64,000 nt of DNA. It comes from Opisthocomus hoazin. Lineage: Eukaryota > Chordata > Aves > Opisthocomiformes > Opisthocomidae. Both the position numbers and the translations under genes were made by a program. Where the stretch lies: contig NC_134454.1 of NCBI RefSeq assembly GCF_030867145.1, positions 67,624,308 through 67,688,307 on the forward strand, in the 5' to 3' direction. Shown piece by piece: positions 12,396 to 25,819 of this stretch. Numbering within the stretch: position 1 is the stretch's first letter; every line of letters starts with the position of its first letter. The notes under the pieces are model-generated. The model was not told the DNA's origin and did not search any database. It worked only from the letters and a program-made list of their open reading frames with translations.

Positions 12396-15279
12396 TTTGA
12401 CTTTGTTCTTGCAGAACCTTAAGAAAGAGACACAAATAAACTTGTTGATCTCTGCACAGGTATTTCACGAGGTGAAGGAGGGAACGGAACTGCTGCAAAG
12501 CAGAACAATTGTGCCCAGGGCTCTGGGCCCGATTTCAGAAGTGAGACAATACATCAAAATGCTTCAGCAAATGAGCGAAAAGCTAGAAGAGGACTCTTGG
12601 GATCCAGGGGCTATCAGCACATGTTGCATTACAGTATCATTGAATAAAGGGCATAAATCATCCTAAAGGCAGATAAGAGAATGCTTCCTACACCCACAGC
12701 TGTTGCAGTAATCAGTCTCCTGCTAGGTTTATCCCAGACCAGAGTGCTCAGTGGCCTGCATACAAGAATTTCATTTATGTATTTAAAATTGAAAAACACA
12801 AGCACTAGTGAACAAGCAGCCACTTGCTACAGATGCAGCAAAACAAAAAACAACTTCTGGTAGTACAGAGAGTGGGAAAACACACGGCAGAGCATTCCAG
12901 CAGCTAAACGAAATGAAAATGTTTTGCTGCGTGTACCGTTTATGCCTGTGTGCCTCCTTGCATACCTGCCTGATGTTTAAAGATTGGGTGGGTGAACCAC
13001 CAGGGTGAAGATGATGGCTTTTTTAGGTCTCTAATGTTTCTCTTGCAAACTCAGTCACTGAGTCAGGAGTCATAAGCTCTGTGTGCATGTACGAACTCCC
13101 ACATTCCTGCTGTATGAGTTTCCAGTTTTCCTCAGTATCCTGCAAAAATGGGGAAATATATCTCCAAGATACCATTGTCAACCTTGTTAAAAAGTGAAAA
13201 AATTAAATTATAACTACCATAAATATAATATTCCCAACTGAACGACAGACTATTTGGTTTAAAATACCTGAAGAACAACTTCAGAAATTATTCACAGTGT
13301 ATTTTTGAAACACTGCTATGCAGCAAAATAACCAGATTTACACTTTCACTGCTCAGAAGTCACCTATCAGCAACTCCAGTTTTCTGAAGTTGGTAAGTTA
13401 ATGGATATCTGTCTATACTGTTGGACTGATTCAGCTGATTTCCTGCATAGCTTATGAAACATTCTTAGCTTAAACCACAACCATTGACCACAGGCCCCAG
13501 TGTTGTGTAACCTTCCTCGAGTAACAGCAAAGATCTCGCTGGTGCAAATGTTGGAAAGCCAAATGTAACTTCTGGGTCAAACATTCCCTTCATTTAAACA
13601 TTTTCTGTCTATTTTTAAATACTGCTTTAGTAATCTTTCTTGCTAGAAAGCAGTTAAAATTGCTGTGGGAAGTGATGACAACCTGCAGTCACAGTCAACA
13701 TGACTAATTTTTTGTTCTTGCTTTAAACATCAATGTGTCCTTTTATCAGGACTACATTCCATAATAGAATTGGATGAGCTTTCCAGAGGTTAATAAAATG
13801 CAGAAGCTGAAAACTAGTTTCTTACCACCTGAAACAATATGCAAGTTCAGGAAATTATTTTACCCAAGAATATTTATTGTAAATTTTCTAGGCTTTGGAC
13901 ATGTTTAGAAATGACAGTTTGACTTCAAAAATCAGTTTGTATTTTATTAAAAGCAGGTTAAGAAATCTAAAGAAATAAGTACAACATTAAACCTTGGGTC
14001 AAGTAAAATACTTTTGGCAACCCACCATTTTTCCTTTCTTCAGAAAAGAAATGAAAAAGTCAATTACTTGCACAGGTCCAGCCCAGAATACATGCTTTGC
14101 CACCTGCCACAAGCTACTGATGACTTCACAAACGACACGTACCTTGATGTGAATTTATTCTGTACAATCAGCTTGTAAGGGGCATGCTTTAGTTACATTT
14201 ACGCATTGGTCATGAAACTTGCTTGTTTGCAGTAAATTAACTTTTGATCCTTTTCACTTCATTTTAGATCACTTTTTGGAAACTGATTAACAATTTTGTG
14301 TAAACTTGAAAGCAAAATCCTTCACAATCAATACTTTTAAGCAAGTAGTATATACTAGTCAGTGGAGTAGTACGCATTCAGCCTAACAAAATAGTGCCTC
14401 GCCAGCATGGAGAACAGAGGATACAGATGTAGCGTTTTTAAGCACTCCTAATGAATACTCAATAAATTTTTAAAGGGAGTTGGCTCCAGTTAATTTTATT
14501 TCATTTTGCCCAGAGTCAGCAAAATCTGGTATGAACAAGGTATTGTACCTTATGAAAAGTCTCTACAGAACTAGTCAAATCTGATTATCTAATGATTAGT
14601 CATCATTATTAACAACAGCTAGCAGTAAGATGGAAATTGTGAACATTTTAAAATTAGTACTCATTTATTTTTTAGTAGCATTGAAGCAAGACAAGTAAAC
14701 TAGTTTGGAAAGCCTTCAAAATGTGTACCTTAATTACAAAGGTGCTGCTTTTGCTAAGTGAAGATGTGGCAGGTTCAGCAGTTCAAAGAACACCACGAAC
14801 TGCAATTTAGGATCATTATAAGAGTTTGGAACTAAACAAAAGTAAAAACAAAAAGTTAAGCACATTGTTGAATGATGTTGATTGTAAATCTGATAGCACG
14901 TCTGTGTCAATATGATCTATGGAAGTGATTTAATCATTGCTGAACCATCATAGATATGCGCCCATCTGTTACAATTTGCAGTTACAAGCTGTGACTCCAC
15001 TTAGGACTTTGGTTGTCACTCCCTGGGAGAAGATGTCTGAGCACCCGTTGGGACCAACAAGAAAACAAAGACTTCATGAGCAGCTTTTCTAGGGAGTACA
15101 CAGTATATGGTGGTCCCTTTTCAAACAGAAATTGTGGTTCAAACCTTGGAAAACAGACAACTTCACAAGAGGAAGGATGAAATCTCAGCGCTCCAACATC
15201 CTTTTCTTCAGGGCAGTGTTTGCTTAAACAATGCCACTTGCACAACCACTGCAACAGCTCTTCCTCAGCCAGAGGTCAG
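12396..15279. other. Intergenic, no gene recognised
   Basis: About 2.9 kb of AT-rich sequence. There are a few frames up to about 90 codons without recognisable content, and long stretches (13.0-14.9 kb) have none above 60 codons. No repeat is identified by eye. Confidence 0.5.
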
Positions 15280-15745
15280 GGCAGTGCAGGAGCCAGCCTC
15301 CCCTCCCGCACACCCTCTGTGGCTTCCCTGGTACGGCGGAACCCCTTCCTCGTCGAGGCACGGCTGGCGTAAGGCCGCCCACCAGCCCACCACCGATGCG
15401 GCCAGCACTTGCCTACCTGACGAGAAGCAGTTTGCTCCAGCAGCTTTGCCACAAGGGTTCCCAGGATGGCCCTCCTGGGCCACCACGATGGCGGAGGTTA
15501 TCGAGAAACGGCCTGGCCCTTGGACTGATTCGCAAGTGGCGCAAAGAGCCCCTGCTGCTTCACCACAGCGAAGGCAGGAGGCCACAGCCTGCCTCCTGGC
15601 GAGGCAGGGAACGTGGCGGTGACAGCACAGGACCGCTTCAAGCATCGCGGGGGTGCCAGCCATGAGGAGGGAGGCCAGAGGGAGCGTCCCCCTGGCAGCG
15701 GCCATGCCAGCGGGCCTGCCACCTCCCGGCCCCACGCACACTCGA
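15280..15745. other. GC/CpG-rich patch with overlapping open frames
   Basis: A sharp rise in G+C and CpG content within AT-rich surroundings. Frames of 140-171 codons lie open on both strands at once (for example 15107-15622 plus and 15265-15777 minus), as expected when stop codons are rare in GC-rich DNA. None shows a domain I know. The minus frame is Cys-rich, and a downstream Met in it begins with a hydrophobic MAAARGTLPLASLLMAG stretch, but without splice or poly(A) support I do not call a gene. It could be a CpG island of an unannotated transcript, a GC-rich repeat or a gene fragment. Confidence 0.5.
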
Positions 15746-16572
15746 TACACATCTGTCCACGCGCACTTCTTATACACATCCTACTTTTTTTTTTACTCTG
15801 TAAATCTAGAGCTTTAACATACTTAATTTATCATACATCAGATTATCTAACGTAAGTTTATCATATTTAAAATTATCTAATGTGAAAACATTTGTAGAAG
15901 TAAAATTGTTGCAGTAATTGTTTTGTATGACACAAATACCTGGATTATCTAATAGGACTAAATTGGATGGATAAAATTACCTTTAGAAGCTGAAAAAAAT
16001 TTAAGCAAAATGCAATGATATTAGATGGGCTATTAACACTTCAGTTAGGCCAAAGACCTTAAAATGTCATTCCATTGATGTACCAAAGTTATTTCTTTGA
16101 AGATGGAAGCAGCAACATTAGTCATTTCAGCTTCTTTCAGCACATACCTTCAGTTTCCTTCTGCACGTACCTTCAAAGACATTTAACCCCTATCAGAAAC
16201 AGAAAACACCTGTCTTCAACTCACAGTCATTGCCTCTTCTGCAAGGTAAACTGATAAAACTTGTAAGCCTAAGCAGTTTAATTGTGCTGTAGAAAAAAAA
16301 CAACCCCAACAACCGTGATTTAAATTATTTTTGCCTGGAAAAACAAAGGTCAAAGGGCAACAGGATCAAAGATCCTTCCTCACAAGAATTTCAGAAACTA
16401 TATTTTACTGCTTCAGTGTCAGCCAATTTGTTGTTATTTGGTTTCCCTTCTTCCTCAAGAGGCTAAAGTCAGAACTCTCAACAACAACAACAACAAAGGC
16501 TAAAGCTTGCTGCAGTCCTAATCCACAACCTTGCAGTGAAAATGTAATCCTACATATACAAGGATACAAGAG

Positions 16573-17081
16573 CTCTGGAGCCCTCAGCACAAGAAGGACA
16601 TGGAACTGTTGGAGTGGGTCCAAAGGAGGGCTACAAAAATGATTCGAGGGCTGGAGCACCTCTCCTATGAGGACAGGCTGAGAGAGTTGGGCTTGTTCAG
16701 CCTGGAGAAGAGAAGGCTGCGGGGAGACCTGATTGCAGCCTTTCAGTACTTAAAGGGAGCCTATAGGAAAGATGGGGACAATCTTTTTAGTAGAGACAGC
16801 AGTGACAGGACGAGGGGTAACGGTTTTAAACTAAAACAGGGTAGGTTTAGGCTGGATATAAGGAAGAAGTTCTTTACCATGAGGGTGGTGAAACACTGGA
16901 ACGGGTTGCCCAGAGAGGCAGTGGAGGCCCCATCCCTGGAAACATTCAAGACCAGGTTGGACAGGGCTCTGAGCAACCTGATCTAGTTAGTGGTGTCCCT
17001 GCTCGCTGCGGGGGGGTTGGACTAGATGACCTCTAGGGGTCCCTTCCAACCCAAAACTTTCTATGATTCTATGATTCTATG
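16573..17081 (+). mobile_element. CR1 3' end, severely 5'-truncated
   Basis: The 3' half-kilobase of a CR1. The frame at 16600-16986 reads [20 protein letters not shown] ... [20 protein letters not shown] ... [20 protein letters not shown] and then a stop. After this comes GGTTGGACTAGATGACCTC and the terminal repeats TTTCTATG, ATTCTATG, ATTCTATG (17058-17081). It carries the ATTCTATG octamer, whereas the 2.4-, 41.0- and 51.4-kb copies carry ATTCTGTG, so it belongs to a different CR1 subfamily. Confidence 0.95.
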
Positions 17082-19413
17082 ATTTAATATGTAAGGGTAT
17101 TACGTATAAGTTTTTCTGCTGTTTTAAGCTGGAATTTCTCTACTTTTTCAGCACCAGGCCACTGCTGAGCACAGACAGACATTTGTTTTGTAGTGTGCCA
17201 ACAGTGGTTGTCATATAAGCAACTATGGTGAAGGTAATTGTTTTCATTTATAGTCCAAGCCTTGGAATCAAATTCTCCAAGATGAAAAGCTAAATACCTA
17301 GTGACAAATTTAACTTGTTCCCTAATGCATAAAAAAATGAATGCATACACTTATTCAGAGACATCACTCAAAGTTAATCACAATGTTATTGGTGCTGTTA
17401 TCAGTCAGAAGTATGTCGATCACTCCTGACAGAGTCTGTGCCAACATCAGTTACCATGCACCAAAATAAACCGCAGTTAACACTCTACCATGTGAGGCAA
17501 CGGGGGTTGAGTATCTCGGGAGAGCGACGCAGGCAGGCAGGTCTGGCTCAGCTGCGCGCAGCCGTGCGGACAAGTGTGCCTGCAAGGTGCTGCGCAGGGA
17601 GCTTGGAGGCTCGGCCACGCAGCCGACACACAGAGAGCAGGCGTTTGGCCAGGGCTGGACGGTAGGACCTCCCTCCCTCTGAAACACCAGCGAGCATCAT
17701 TCGGCGCTGCGCAAGTGATTTTACCGAACTGTGACAGAGAAGTACTGCTTCCTGACCTGAGGTTTTCCGTGCCCCATGCAGTCGTGCCGTGCAGGGCCAA
17801 AGCCAACAACGCCGACCAGGTCTGTGCGAGTCTTACACCGAGCCAAAAGCTGAGGGTCTCTGCAGATTAACTACGCAATTTCAGCCCAGTGCCGCCAGGT
17901 TCTCGTAACTGTAGCTCACAGCTGAAAGAGACCTTCGGCACACTGAGTCCCTTTCCTTGCAAGGACCAAACATAACCAGCCAAAACTCTTGATTGTGAGA
18001 ACTGATGTTGGTGGATGATTGAGGAAATGACATGGAGGCAATGTGCAGACAAACTGAAACAATTCTAACAAACCTCCCTACGCCAAGGTGAAAAGCAGGA
18101 AACAGTGAGTTATCAAACAACTTCTGCAGACAGATGCTGGCTGTCGGGCACAAGGGAGGTTTTGCATTCAGAGGTGCGAGAGCCCCAGCAGCCTCTGCCA
18201 CTGAAGCCAAAGGAGGAGGAGCGAATGGTCAAGCTTCCTCTGCAAACAGAAGGTGGTTTCAAAAACAATTACTCCCCAACGGAGTAGAAAAAAAAAAAAA
18301 AGCTCAGATTTTTTAAAGGATCTGGTTATCTGGTAAGATTATCAAAAGCACATGGATGTCTTTAAACAGCTAGTCTCCTCTGGGGGGAAAAAAAAAAGTC
18401 TGTCTTAATAGCTTAATCATCCCTTAGTGAAGCAAACAAAGTTAGCTTGAACTTTGAATGTGGAAGATCAGAACTTAAAAGGAAAATCTCAAAATGAAGA
18501 AGAGCTTTCTCTCCCCATTCCAACTTGCAAGGTACGAAGCACCAAGGCACATACAAAGGAGCAGCCTTACCCTCATTCCTGCAGCTGTCTAGGGAACTAA
18601 TAAATAATTAATAATCAAACTGATCCTCACATTTGCAAATAACTAGTTGAATTGTGACCACCTGGGCTCAAACTTTTCAGTAACAATTATAAATTATCCT
18701 GATGATATGCTTTTCATGAAAAAAGTAAAGAATTGAAGTAATGAGTAACAGCAACTATAAGTACTCCAGGTACAGCCAAGAATTAATTGGAATTAATTAC
18801 TCATTTACCTCTGGTGGGTTTCTCTGTGTCATGACAGCTAAAAGTGAGACAGAAGGAACTCAATGAAGCAAGAACTAGAAATACAGAAATTCGTGATAAA
18901 AATGAAAACCCACATCTTCAGATAAGAGATATTCATATTCTCTAACACCTCTTCAAATACAATTTAAGCGTTACAATATGTTTCTTTTTCTCTGAGACAA
19001 TTCAAACGGGAATTATCTTTCTCTCATGAAGGAATATTTCTTCTGACAGTCTTACTGCTTTCCTAACTCCTTCTGCTTGTATGGTTGAATGTACAGTCAA
19101 GAAATGGTAGAAAGGGAGAAAGTTACACGTATACAGTATCAAGACAAGCAGCTCCTGATACTGAATTATACCACTGGGTTAACAGACACTTCTCATTAAT
19201 ATGCCTTACTCAGTTCCTTCAGACCTCTCACTTTATGACATAGCTTTGTGAACAAAAAAGCCAGTAATGGTACCAAAAAAATGGTACTGTCTAGGACAGC
19301 ATATACAGTGTTGGGAATCACAGAAGTGTTACTTTGATCACAAAACCCTTAAGTACATTGTTAAAAAATAACATAAGGCATTACCAAATTTAGTTCAATA
19401 GCAACAACAGAAA
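17082..19413. other. Intergenic; GC-rich patch at 17.5-17.83 kb
   Basis: No gene is recognised. A second GC/CpG-rich patch at about 17.5-17.83 kb gives overlapping frames of 75-110 codons on both strands without known domains. The rest is AT-rich, with A-runs near 18.29 and 18.39 kb. The right edge abuts the IPO11 poly(A) site. Confidence 0.45.
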
Positions 19414-19536
19414 TTTATTTTTTTAACACATTATTTTCAGCTTTCAGTAGGCTCTTCCATACAAGATGGAAGGCTAGAGTTCTTTTATAACTTTTTGAAA
19501 CAGAAATTGGACATACAAAATCTTGTTTCTGGTTAT
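19414..19536 (-). terminator. IPO11: IPO11 3' UTR and poly(A) signal
   Basis: Downstream of the IPO11 stop, the minus strand carries AATAAA (plus-strand TTTATT at 19414-19419), 118 nt after the stop codon. A GU-rich stretch (TGTTGTTG on the minus strand) follows about 10 nt further on. This is the usual layout of a vertebrate cleavage/polyadenylation site. Longer alternative 3' UTRs cannot be excluded. Confidence 0.55.
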
Positions 19537-19701
19537 TTAGAAGCCTTGTAAAAATTCTTGTAGCTGTGCAACTATTTCTGTGTCCACGGTTTCCATAAGT
19601 GCCTGAAAACCTTGCTCTCCCAGTGATTCCTGCTGTGCCTTTAGCTTCTCGTAGACGAACTGCTGCAATGACACAGTGTGTACAGGGTCCTTCAGTGCAA
19701 G
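19537..19701 (-). CDS. IPO11: Importin-11, terminal coding exon
   Basis: The last coding exon of IPO11, a karyopherin-beta nuclear import receptor built of HEAT repeats. IPO11 shuttles between cytoplasm and nucleus under RanGTP control; reported cargoes include charged ubiquitin-conjugating enzymes such as UBE2E3, ribosomal protein L12 and PTEN. The acceptor is TCCACAG at 19702-19703 and the exon is in phase 0. It encodes 54 residues beginning LALKDPVHTVSLQQF and ending EIVAQLQEFLQGF before TAA (19537-19539). The sequence matches the vertebrate IPO11 C-terminus as I know it almost residue for residue. The cargo roles are family knowledge and are not visible here, because the Ran-binding N-terminal half is outside the window. 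Confidence 0.97.
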   Translation of the reverse strand, partial: LALKDPVHTVSLQQFVYEKLKAQQESLGEQGFQALMETVDTEIVAQLQEFLQGF

Positions 19702-22700
19702 CTGTGGAAAACATATAAGAGAAAAATATATAATAATGCACTAAAAAATACTCTGCGACTAATTCATTTCTTTGATAACCTCAGCTCAAGAAAGAAATCT
19801 GCTTTTCCTTGTACTTAGTTGAGAAACAACAGGGGAAAACTCCTGTAAAGCAAAGATCAAACTAATTCTTATCAAAAGCAAGTATCAGTTTAAAACTATT
19901 TGAAACAGTCTCAAATCATGGACCCAGTCTACTGTAAGATTGCACCCTTTCATAAGATAAAATAATTTCAAAGTTGCTTTATTAATAACTGCCAAATGAG
20001 TTTCCCAAAACTTCAAAAAAACGTATCAGATGCTACCCATGATAAGCACTCTAGAGACAGCATGAAATACGGTCGGTTATATTTTATTAGTAAGGAAACA
20101 AAACACTGAAAGGAAACAAAACACTGAAAAAGTTGAACTAGTTTAGATTTTATAACAAACTACAGCTAAAATAAACAGTCCATATGCATAAAGAACAGAC
20201 ACACTTCTTCAGCAGTAGCACCTATACAGGCTCATCAGTCCAGACGGATTATGCAGTTTTCTTTGGGGCAGGGAGTGACAGAGAGTTTGTCATTATTTTC
20301 CACATGTTAACTGCTTAATGAAAGCAAAAATAAGTAAATGAAGGGGCTACACTGACAGAGGACCTATTCTTAATTTCATTATCAGAAAACAGGTACAGGC
20401 AGGCTAAGGAAATGGATAGTTATGCAGCATTTGTCCCTCAGTCCATCAGGCAGGACGAAAGGGGACAGTAGGTGGGGACACCTGGAGGAGCCAATTGCTG
20501 CAGACCTGTGATTTGTTCGTCTTCATATCAAAACCAAACAACACTATTATTTATGCTGAAAGCTCAGGAGAAAAAACATAATGTTAAATCACAAAGCCCA
20601 CTGAAATAGGAGACTTCTCATCTCATACTACCCTGCTACACTGCTATTTCCAAAGAAATGGGACATATTAAACTTGTGCAACTGCTCTTTTGGCATGATA
20701 CAAAAAAAAAAATATTTGAATTTTAATATGGAGTGGAAGACATTATATCTTAACACTACTTACTTACTTATTAAACAATATTATACCTAAACCAGGAGGA
20801 AATACTGATTGAAACAGCCACATAAATATAAGACAGCATAAAACATCCAAAACTACTGTAATTACAACAAAAGATCATTTAGTCTTATTTTATTAGGAAC
20901 AACTCCAGTGAAAAAGCAGGCTGCCTTTTAGCCTCTTCTATCAGTGCCTGCAAGTTCTTCCTCCTTACTAAGGTTATGCCACCTTTCATATCATAAATCT
21001 CTTAATCATTCCCTCAGTATTCCTAATATTGGCTTTTCAGCCTTCGTTCCTTCACCATTTTCTGCTATCCAGCTATTTTACATTTCAAAGTTAAGATATG
21101 ATCTTTTTATTATCTATTCCTAACATTATACTCCCTTGAAAAGGGAAGTAATTACAATAATAGATTAGTATTCTGTAATAATTCTTCACCTCTAGAATAT
21201 AAACAGACTTTTCTAACAAAATTTCTAAAGCACAGCTACTCTGATCAAGATTTGCCAAGGTGATATCCTTTTGTGACAGTGTTATCACAACCTACAGGGG
21301 AAAAAAAAAAACAAACCACCAAAAACTGTCTTGCCAAGCAAAGAATCTACCTGTTTCTGAACAAGTTGCATTTGTTAACCAAAAATTTTAATTTGGGACA
21401 ATTTTTTTCCCAATTTTAACAAGCTACTGGAATACAAGTCTGTGTGTAATGCTGTTCTAGCATCACCATCTAAAGGTGGTTTTCAAACTCTGAACAAAAG
21501 TGCTGTATTGTTTGAAAATAGAGGGTTTGAATTCTGTCTTATTGCCAAAGCCTGCTGGAACTTCAAGTCTGAGCTATCTCTAGCATCTCTCAAAAATAAT
21601 TGCAGAGATGCTCTCTAGCATCTCTTGAGGTGCTAACCCCCTAGCACCTGCCTCATGGCAGGTGATGATGGCTTTCCAAATAATTCTCTGAATCATCTCT
21701 GCAATATTAGTGAAAATAATTAATCTTAAAAAAACAACCAAAGTGACAAAGATGACAAAACTTCATATATTACAGAATTCAAAGTTAATATTTTTTTCTC
21801 TAACGGAGCTGCCAGATCAGCGCAATGCTGGGAGTTACAGGAATAGACTCCGTACGCACTGCAGCTTTGGTACGTAATTGCTTTGATTTTAGAAGTACTA
21901 GAATTCCTCATTGTCTTTTTCATAAAACTTCAGTGAAGATAGTCAACTTTGTATGTAGTCTTTCCCTTAGCTAGGAAAGTAACTGAAACAATCTGCTGCA
22001 TATTTACCAACATATGTTCTCCCATGACAAGTGAGAGCTTGTACAAAATTCTGCTTAGTTTATTGCAACAAGCATAAATCCACCCCTCACAGCCCAAAGT
22101 AGCAGCACTGTAAGCCTGTAGGGACTTCTGTAGTATGATTAATGCTTGCTGCTAGAAGCAGCATCTAGTTTCTGTACGCCAAATGGGACTTAAGAGTCTT
22201 CAGACTTTGTTAAGGACTTAATACACTACTTTGATTTCATTCAGATAGTCATGTCAAAAATATTTTGAGTAAATTCAAGAGTTTCCTGCAGCAATAAACT
22301 TGTTTTCCTTTCACGGTACATTTTTGAAACTTGTATTCCGAACTAATAAAACAAATGAAATAGCTTGGTATAATTAGTTTGTCGACAATTTTGGACAATC
22401 GGCTGCAGTCTTAGCTGAATAAGCAAGCAAAATCATAATTTTGGAATAACAGTAAGCACTGTTCTTTTTTTACAGTATTTTTGTTATGACAAAATTAGAA
22501 CAATATCCGGTTCAAGAGAAGACTCATAAAATGTTTTCAGATCTCTATTTGCTTTTCAGAGAAAAAAATCATGCTCTTGAAAATTGAGTCTCCAGCTTGC
22601 TAAGTGCTGAGCATCCAGTATCAGTCCAGCACGGAACACAACCATATCAACATTAACACTGGTTACTGAGCCTGTAAACACTGGGTCAGGGCCCATATAT

Positions 22701-25700
22701 TTGCATGTAAGTATGCATGCTGAGTTCCTAGGTGTGTGGACAGAGTTTTTTTTTTTAACAGAAATGCTCCTGATTCTGGTAAAAGCAAAACACACCTATT
22801 TTCCAGTAATAAAAAAAATCCTAGAAAATTCCAACAGCATCTTAGTCAAACCAGCTACAGACAGGAAACAGAAGTTTGGTGAGAAAATATACAATATTAA
22901 AATGAGCTTTATGTTGCTCAGTGAAAACCTGATTTGACTAGCTTTTGAATCTAGCCGCTTTACAAATTGATCTTGAAACCAGACATGGGTGCCTGACTTG
23001 GGTCTGGACCGAAGAAACAAATCTTCCACCTCATTGGTTGTAAACAGCAGTTTGAATCAGAAAAGCAGCACAGAATTTTTACTTAACAACCATTTCCCAT
23101 CCCTTCTAACTCCACTTGCCAGCATCACTGGCATTCTGCACAATTAACAGTTGTTTGAACCAGTATTTGTTAGGTGGGTCTCTGTCCTCAGCTTCTTTAG
23201 ACAACATTACAGTCAAAAATCATGCTGTTTTCAATAAAAAATTACAATTCTGTACTAAGCCAGTGATCTAATCACTACAAGCAATAACACAAACTAATGG
23301 AATGGCATTAGAATGTAACAACAGATAACAGAAGGCTAATACAGCTCAAAACATTATGTTGGTGAGATCTGAATTACATTGTTGAAAATATTTCCAGAAC
23401 ATGAGAGATTTTATTCAGTTTGAGTATGGATACTTTGATAGTAATTCACCTATTTTCTTCCCATGCTAAGGTAAAATAAAAAAACCTCCCAAGCCTTCTA
23501 TATTTACATATAAGCATCATCTAAAAAATGTACCAGCATGGATAATTCAAGTTTAAATAAGATATATTTTTATCAGAAAATACTTCATTCTTCCTCTCCA
23601 CAGTTTCAATAAAGAGTTAAGAAACCTTAACTGTCTTTTCAAACAATGATACCGGTTTCTTAAAAACTTAACGTTAAGGGCACATAAAAATAAGTCACTT
23701 GAGGTCTATACGCTATGTTCAATGCAAGGTCATGAATCACTCTCCACCTATTTACATTTTCCTCAACATATTTGCAATGAGACTAAAATATAGCAGTATC
23801 TGGAAATGTCGATTGCATAAAATTATCATAATCTTATAAAGCACTGATCTAGCTGAAACCCTCTTTAGTAATTATGAGCTATGCATAATAACAAAGAGAG
23901 GTACCAATGACAGTATGAAGGGATAGATCAAAGAAAAATATCTAGACCCTGCGCAAACATCAGGAAATGACACTTAACATGGGCCATGCCAACTGATTTT
24001 TTTCTCACATTAAAGGCATTAAAAGTTGCAAAGCATTATTACTTTGAAAGAGAGAATCCCATTTATCCTTTCATTATTGTTTTGAGAGGTTTAAGCTCTA
24101 CGCCCTGATACAAGCTGCTGACTCAGCAATGGAATACATAAGAGGGTAGAAACCTCTTGCAGGAATGAAGTGGGACAGGAGACTTGAAACTTTCTTAAAT
24201 CAATTGCAGATTCCCTTTAGGATGTTCTTGATACTCCTCACTTCAGACATTTTCTCCCAGAGGTACCTGCTGCTGCAGTTATTCTATGTCACATGAATTG
24301 AGTGCATGCACTGATGCTCCTACAGAGGGGAAGAAACATCCAGTACAGGGAGGTAGGAATGGGCCCAGGTGACGTTTTGATTTTTAATCCAGTTTTTCAA
24401 ATCAAATGCTAGCTGTGCTTTCAAAGCCATGATTAACAATCCTGATTACTATTTGACACTTCCAATACTAGTGACCTACCCTACCTGTATCATTCTGATA
24501 TAAACAGCCATGAGAAGTGGCAAGTCTCATTTTCTGCACCATCTACAAAAATTTATACTGAGTAATTTCAGCTGGGATTCAAAATGAATTTATAGCAGAC
24601 ATTCACAACAACTAGAGTTTGCTGGCTTTAATAGCTGTGAGAAATTGCATAGAAAGGAATAAGAATACAGTGAATATTAATTTAGCTGAAAAAATGATGG
24701 TATAGAAGGCTCAAGTCTGAAATACATCAGGAATAATCAGCTAAATGTGGGAATGAGAGGAGTGCAACAGACAGCTATTCTTACAAAAGAAGACTGAAAG
24801 GAGAAAACTGAAGGATTTTCATAATGCTTAGGCATCTAGGAAACACAGTAACCATGGAAATAGTTATATCTAGATTATGAGATCCAAACTGAAAACGAAG
24901 CTTCAATGTTCATGTATTACAATTATTCTGTGTAAACCTTCCATGGAAACAAAGGCTGAAAGCTGTTTAAGCTGAATGTTAAAGAACAGCTGACAAGCAA
25001 CTCACAAGCAATTCCTTAGAGCAAAAAGAAAGGGACATGCAAGGGATTATATATTTCCCATGTATATCAAAACCTGCATTGTCATGTCCTTATCGGTTCT
25101 GGCTCCTCCCTACCAAAGCACAGTCCTTTCTCTTTATTCAGATGGCCACTGGCTCTATATTGCATGTGACCCCAGAACAGTTCCCTCGCTATGACAGTTC
25201 ATGAACACTACACTTGTGTGTTCTATAATTTAGGAGGGAAGAATGGTACAGGTCATAAGCAAATGTGCACCACTTCTAATTTTGCTGATATATCCGCATT
25301 GAAGGTAGTCCACAGCAAACCCAACAAGTCCAAACTCCTAAATACATATTCAAACTATTAAAATCAACCCTTAACTGAAAAACTAAGAGAATTTCTGCAA
25401 GAAAGTTATTAAAACCTTAGTTAGCCAGAGATAAATGAAATTTTAGTATAATCAAAGAAATAATAAAATCTTTTTATAGTGTCTTGGTATTATAATATGC
25501 AGATTTTGGGAACAAATGACATTTATTTTGGCAACGTTTTCAAAGAAAAGGAAAACTGAAGTGTAAGTGCTGTGGCTGCAGAGTTTGTCATCAAAGCATT
25601 TTCCATTTTGATTTAAGAGATGAATTATCCAAGAACAATAGATGAATGACCCAAATCCAAAGGCAAAGAAGTTAGTCTGACACAAGTGAATCACATTACC

Positions 25701-25734
25701 AGTTCTATAATTGAATAACGGATCTAAAACTTAC
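19702..25734 (-). other. IPO11 intron (last), no internal gene
   Basis: A 6.0-kb AT-rich intron with GTAAGT donor and CACAG acceptor. An 18-bp tandem duplication (GGAAACAAAACACTGAAA twice) lies at 20094-20129. No CR1, LTR, coding or RNA gene is recognised. Confidence 0.65.
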
Positions 25735-25819
25735 CAATTTTTTCCTTTTGTCTTGTTCTGTGGGAGGCTCCTCATCTTCTGTAGCTTTGGGCTCTTCAAA
25801 ATGTGACATCAACATGCAG
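25735..25819 (-). CDS. IPO11: Importin-11, penultimate coding exon
   Basis: An 85-bp exon with acceptor ATTCTTAG and donor GTAAGT. Its first base completes an Asp codon begun in the previous exon, and it ends in phase 0. It encodes CMLMSHFEEP followed by the acidic linker KATEDEEPPTEQDKRKKL. This charged, probably disordered insert near the C-terminus is a recognisable feature of vertebrate IPO11. Confidence 0.95.

Noticed and set aside
15107..15777. Overlapping 140-171-codon frames on both strands as possible protein genes
   Set aside because: Frames open simultaneously in several registers are expected in GC-rich DNA. There are no known domains, splice sites or poly(A) support.
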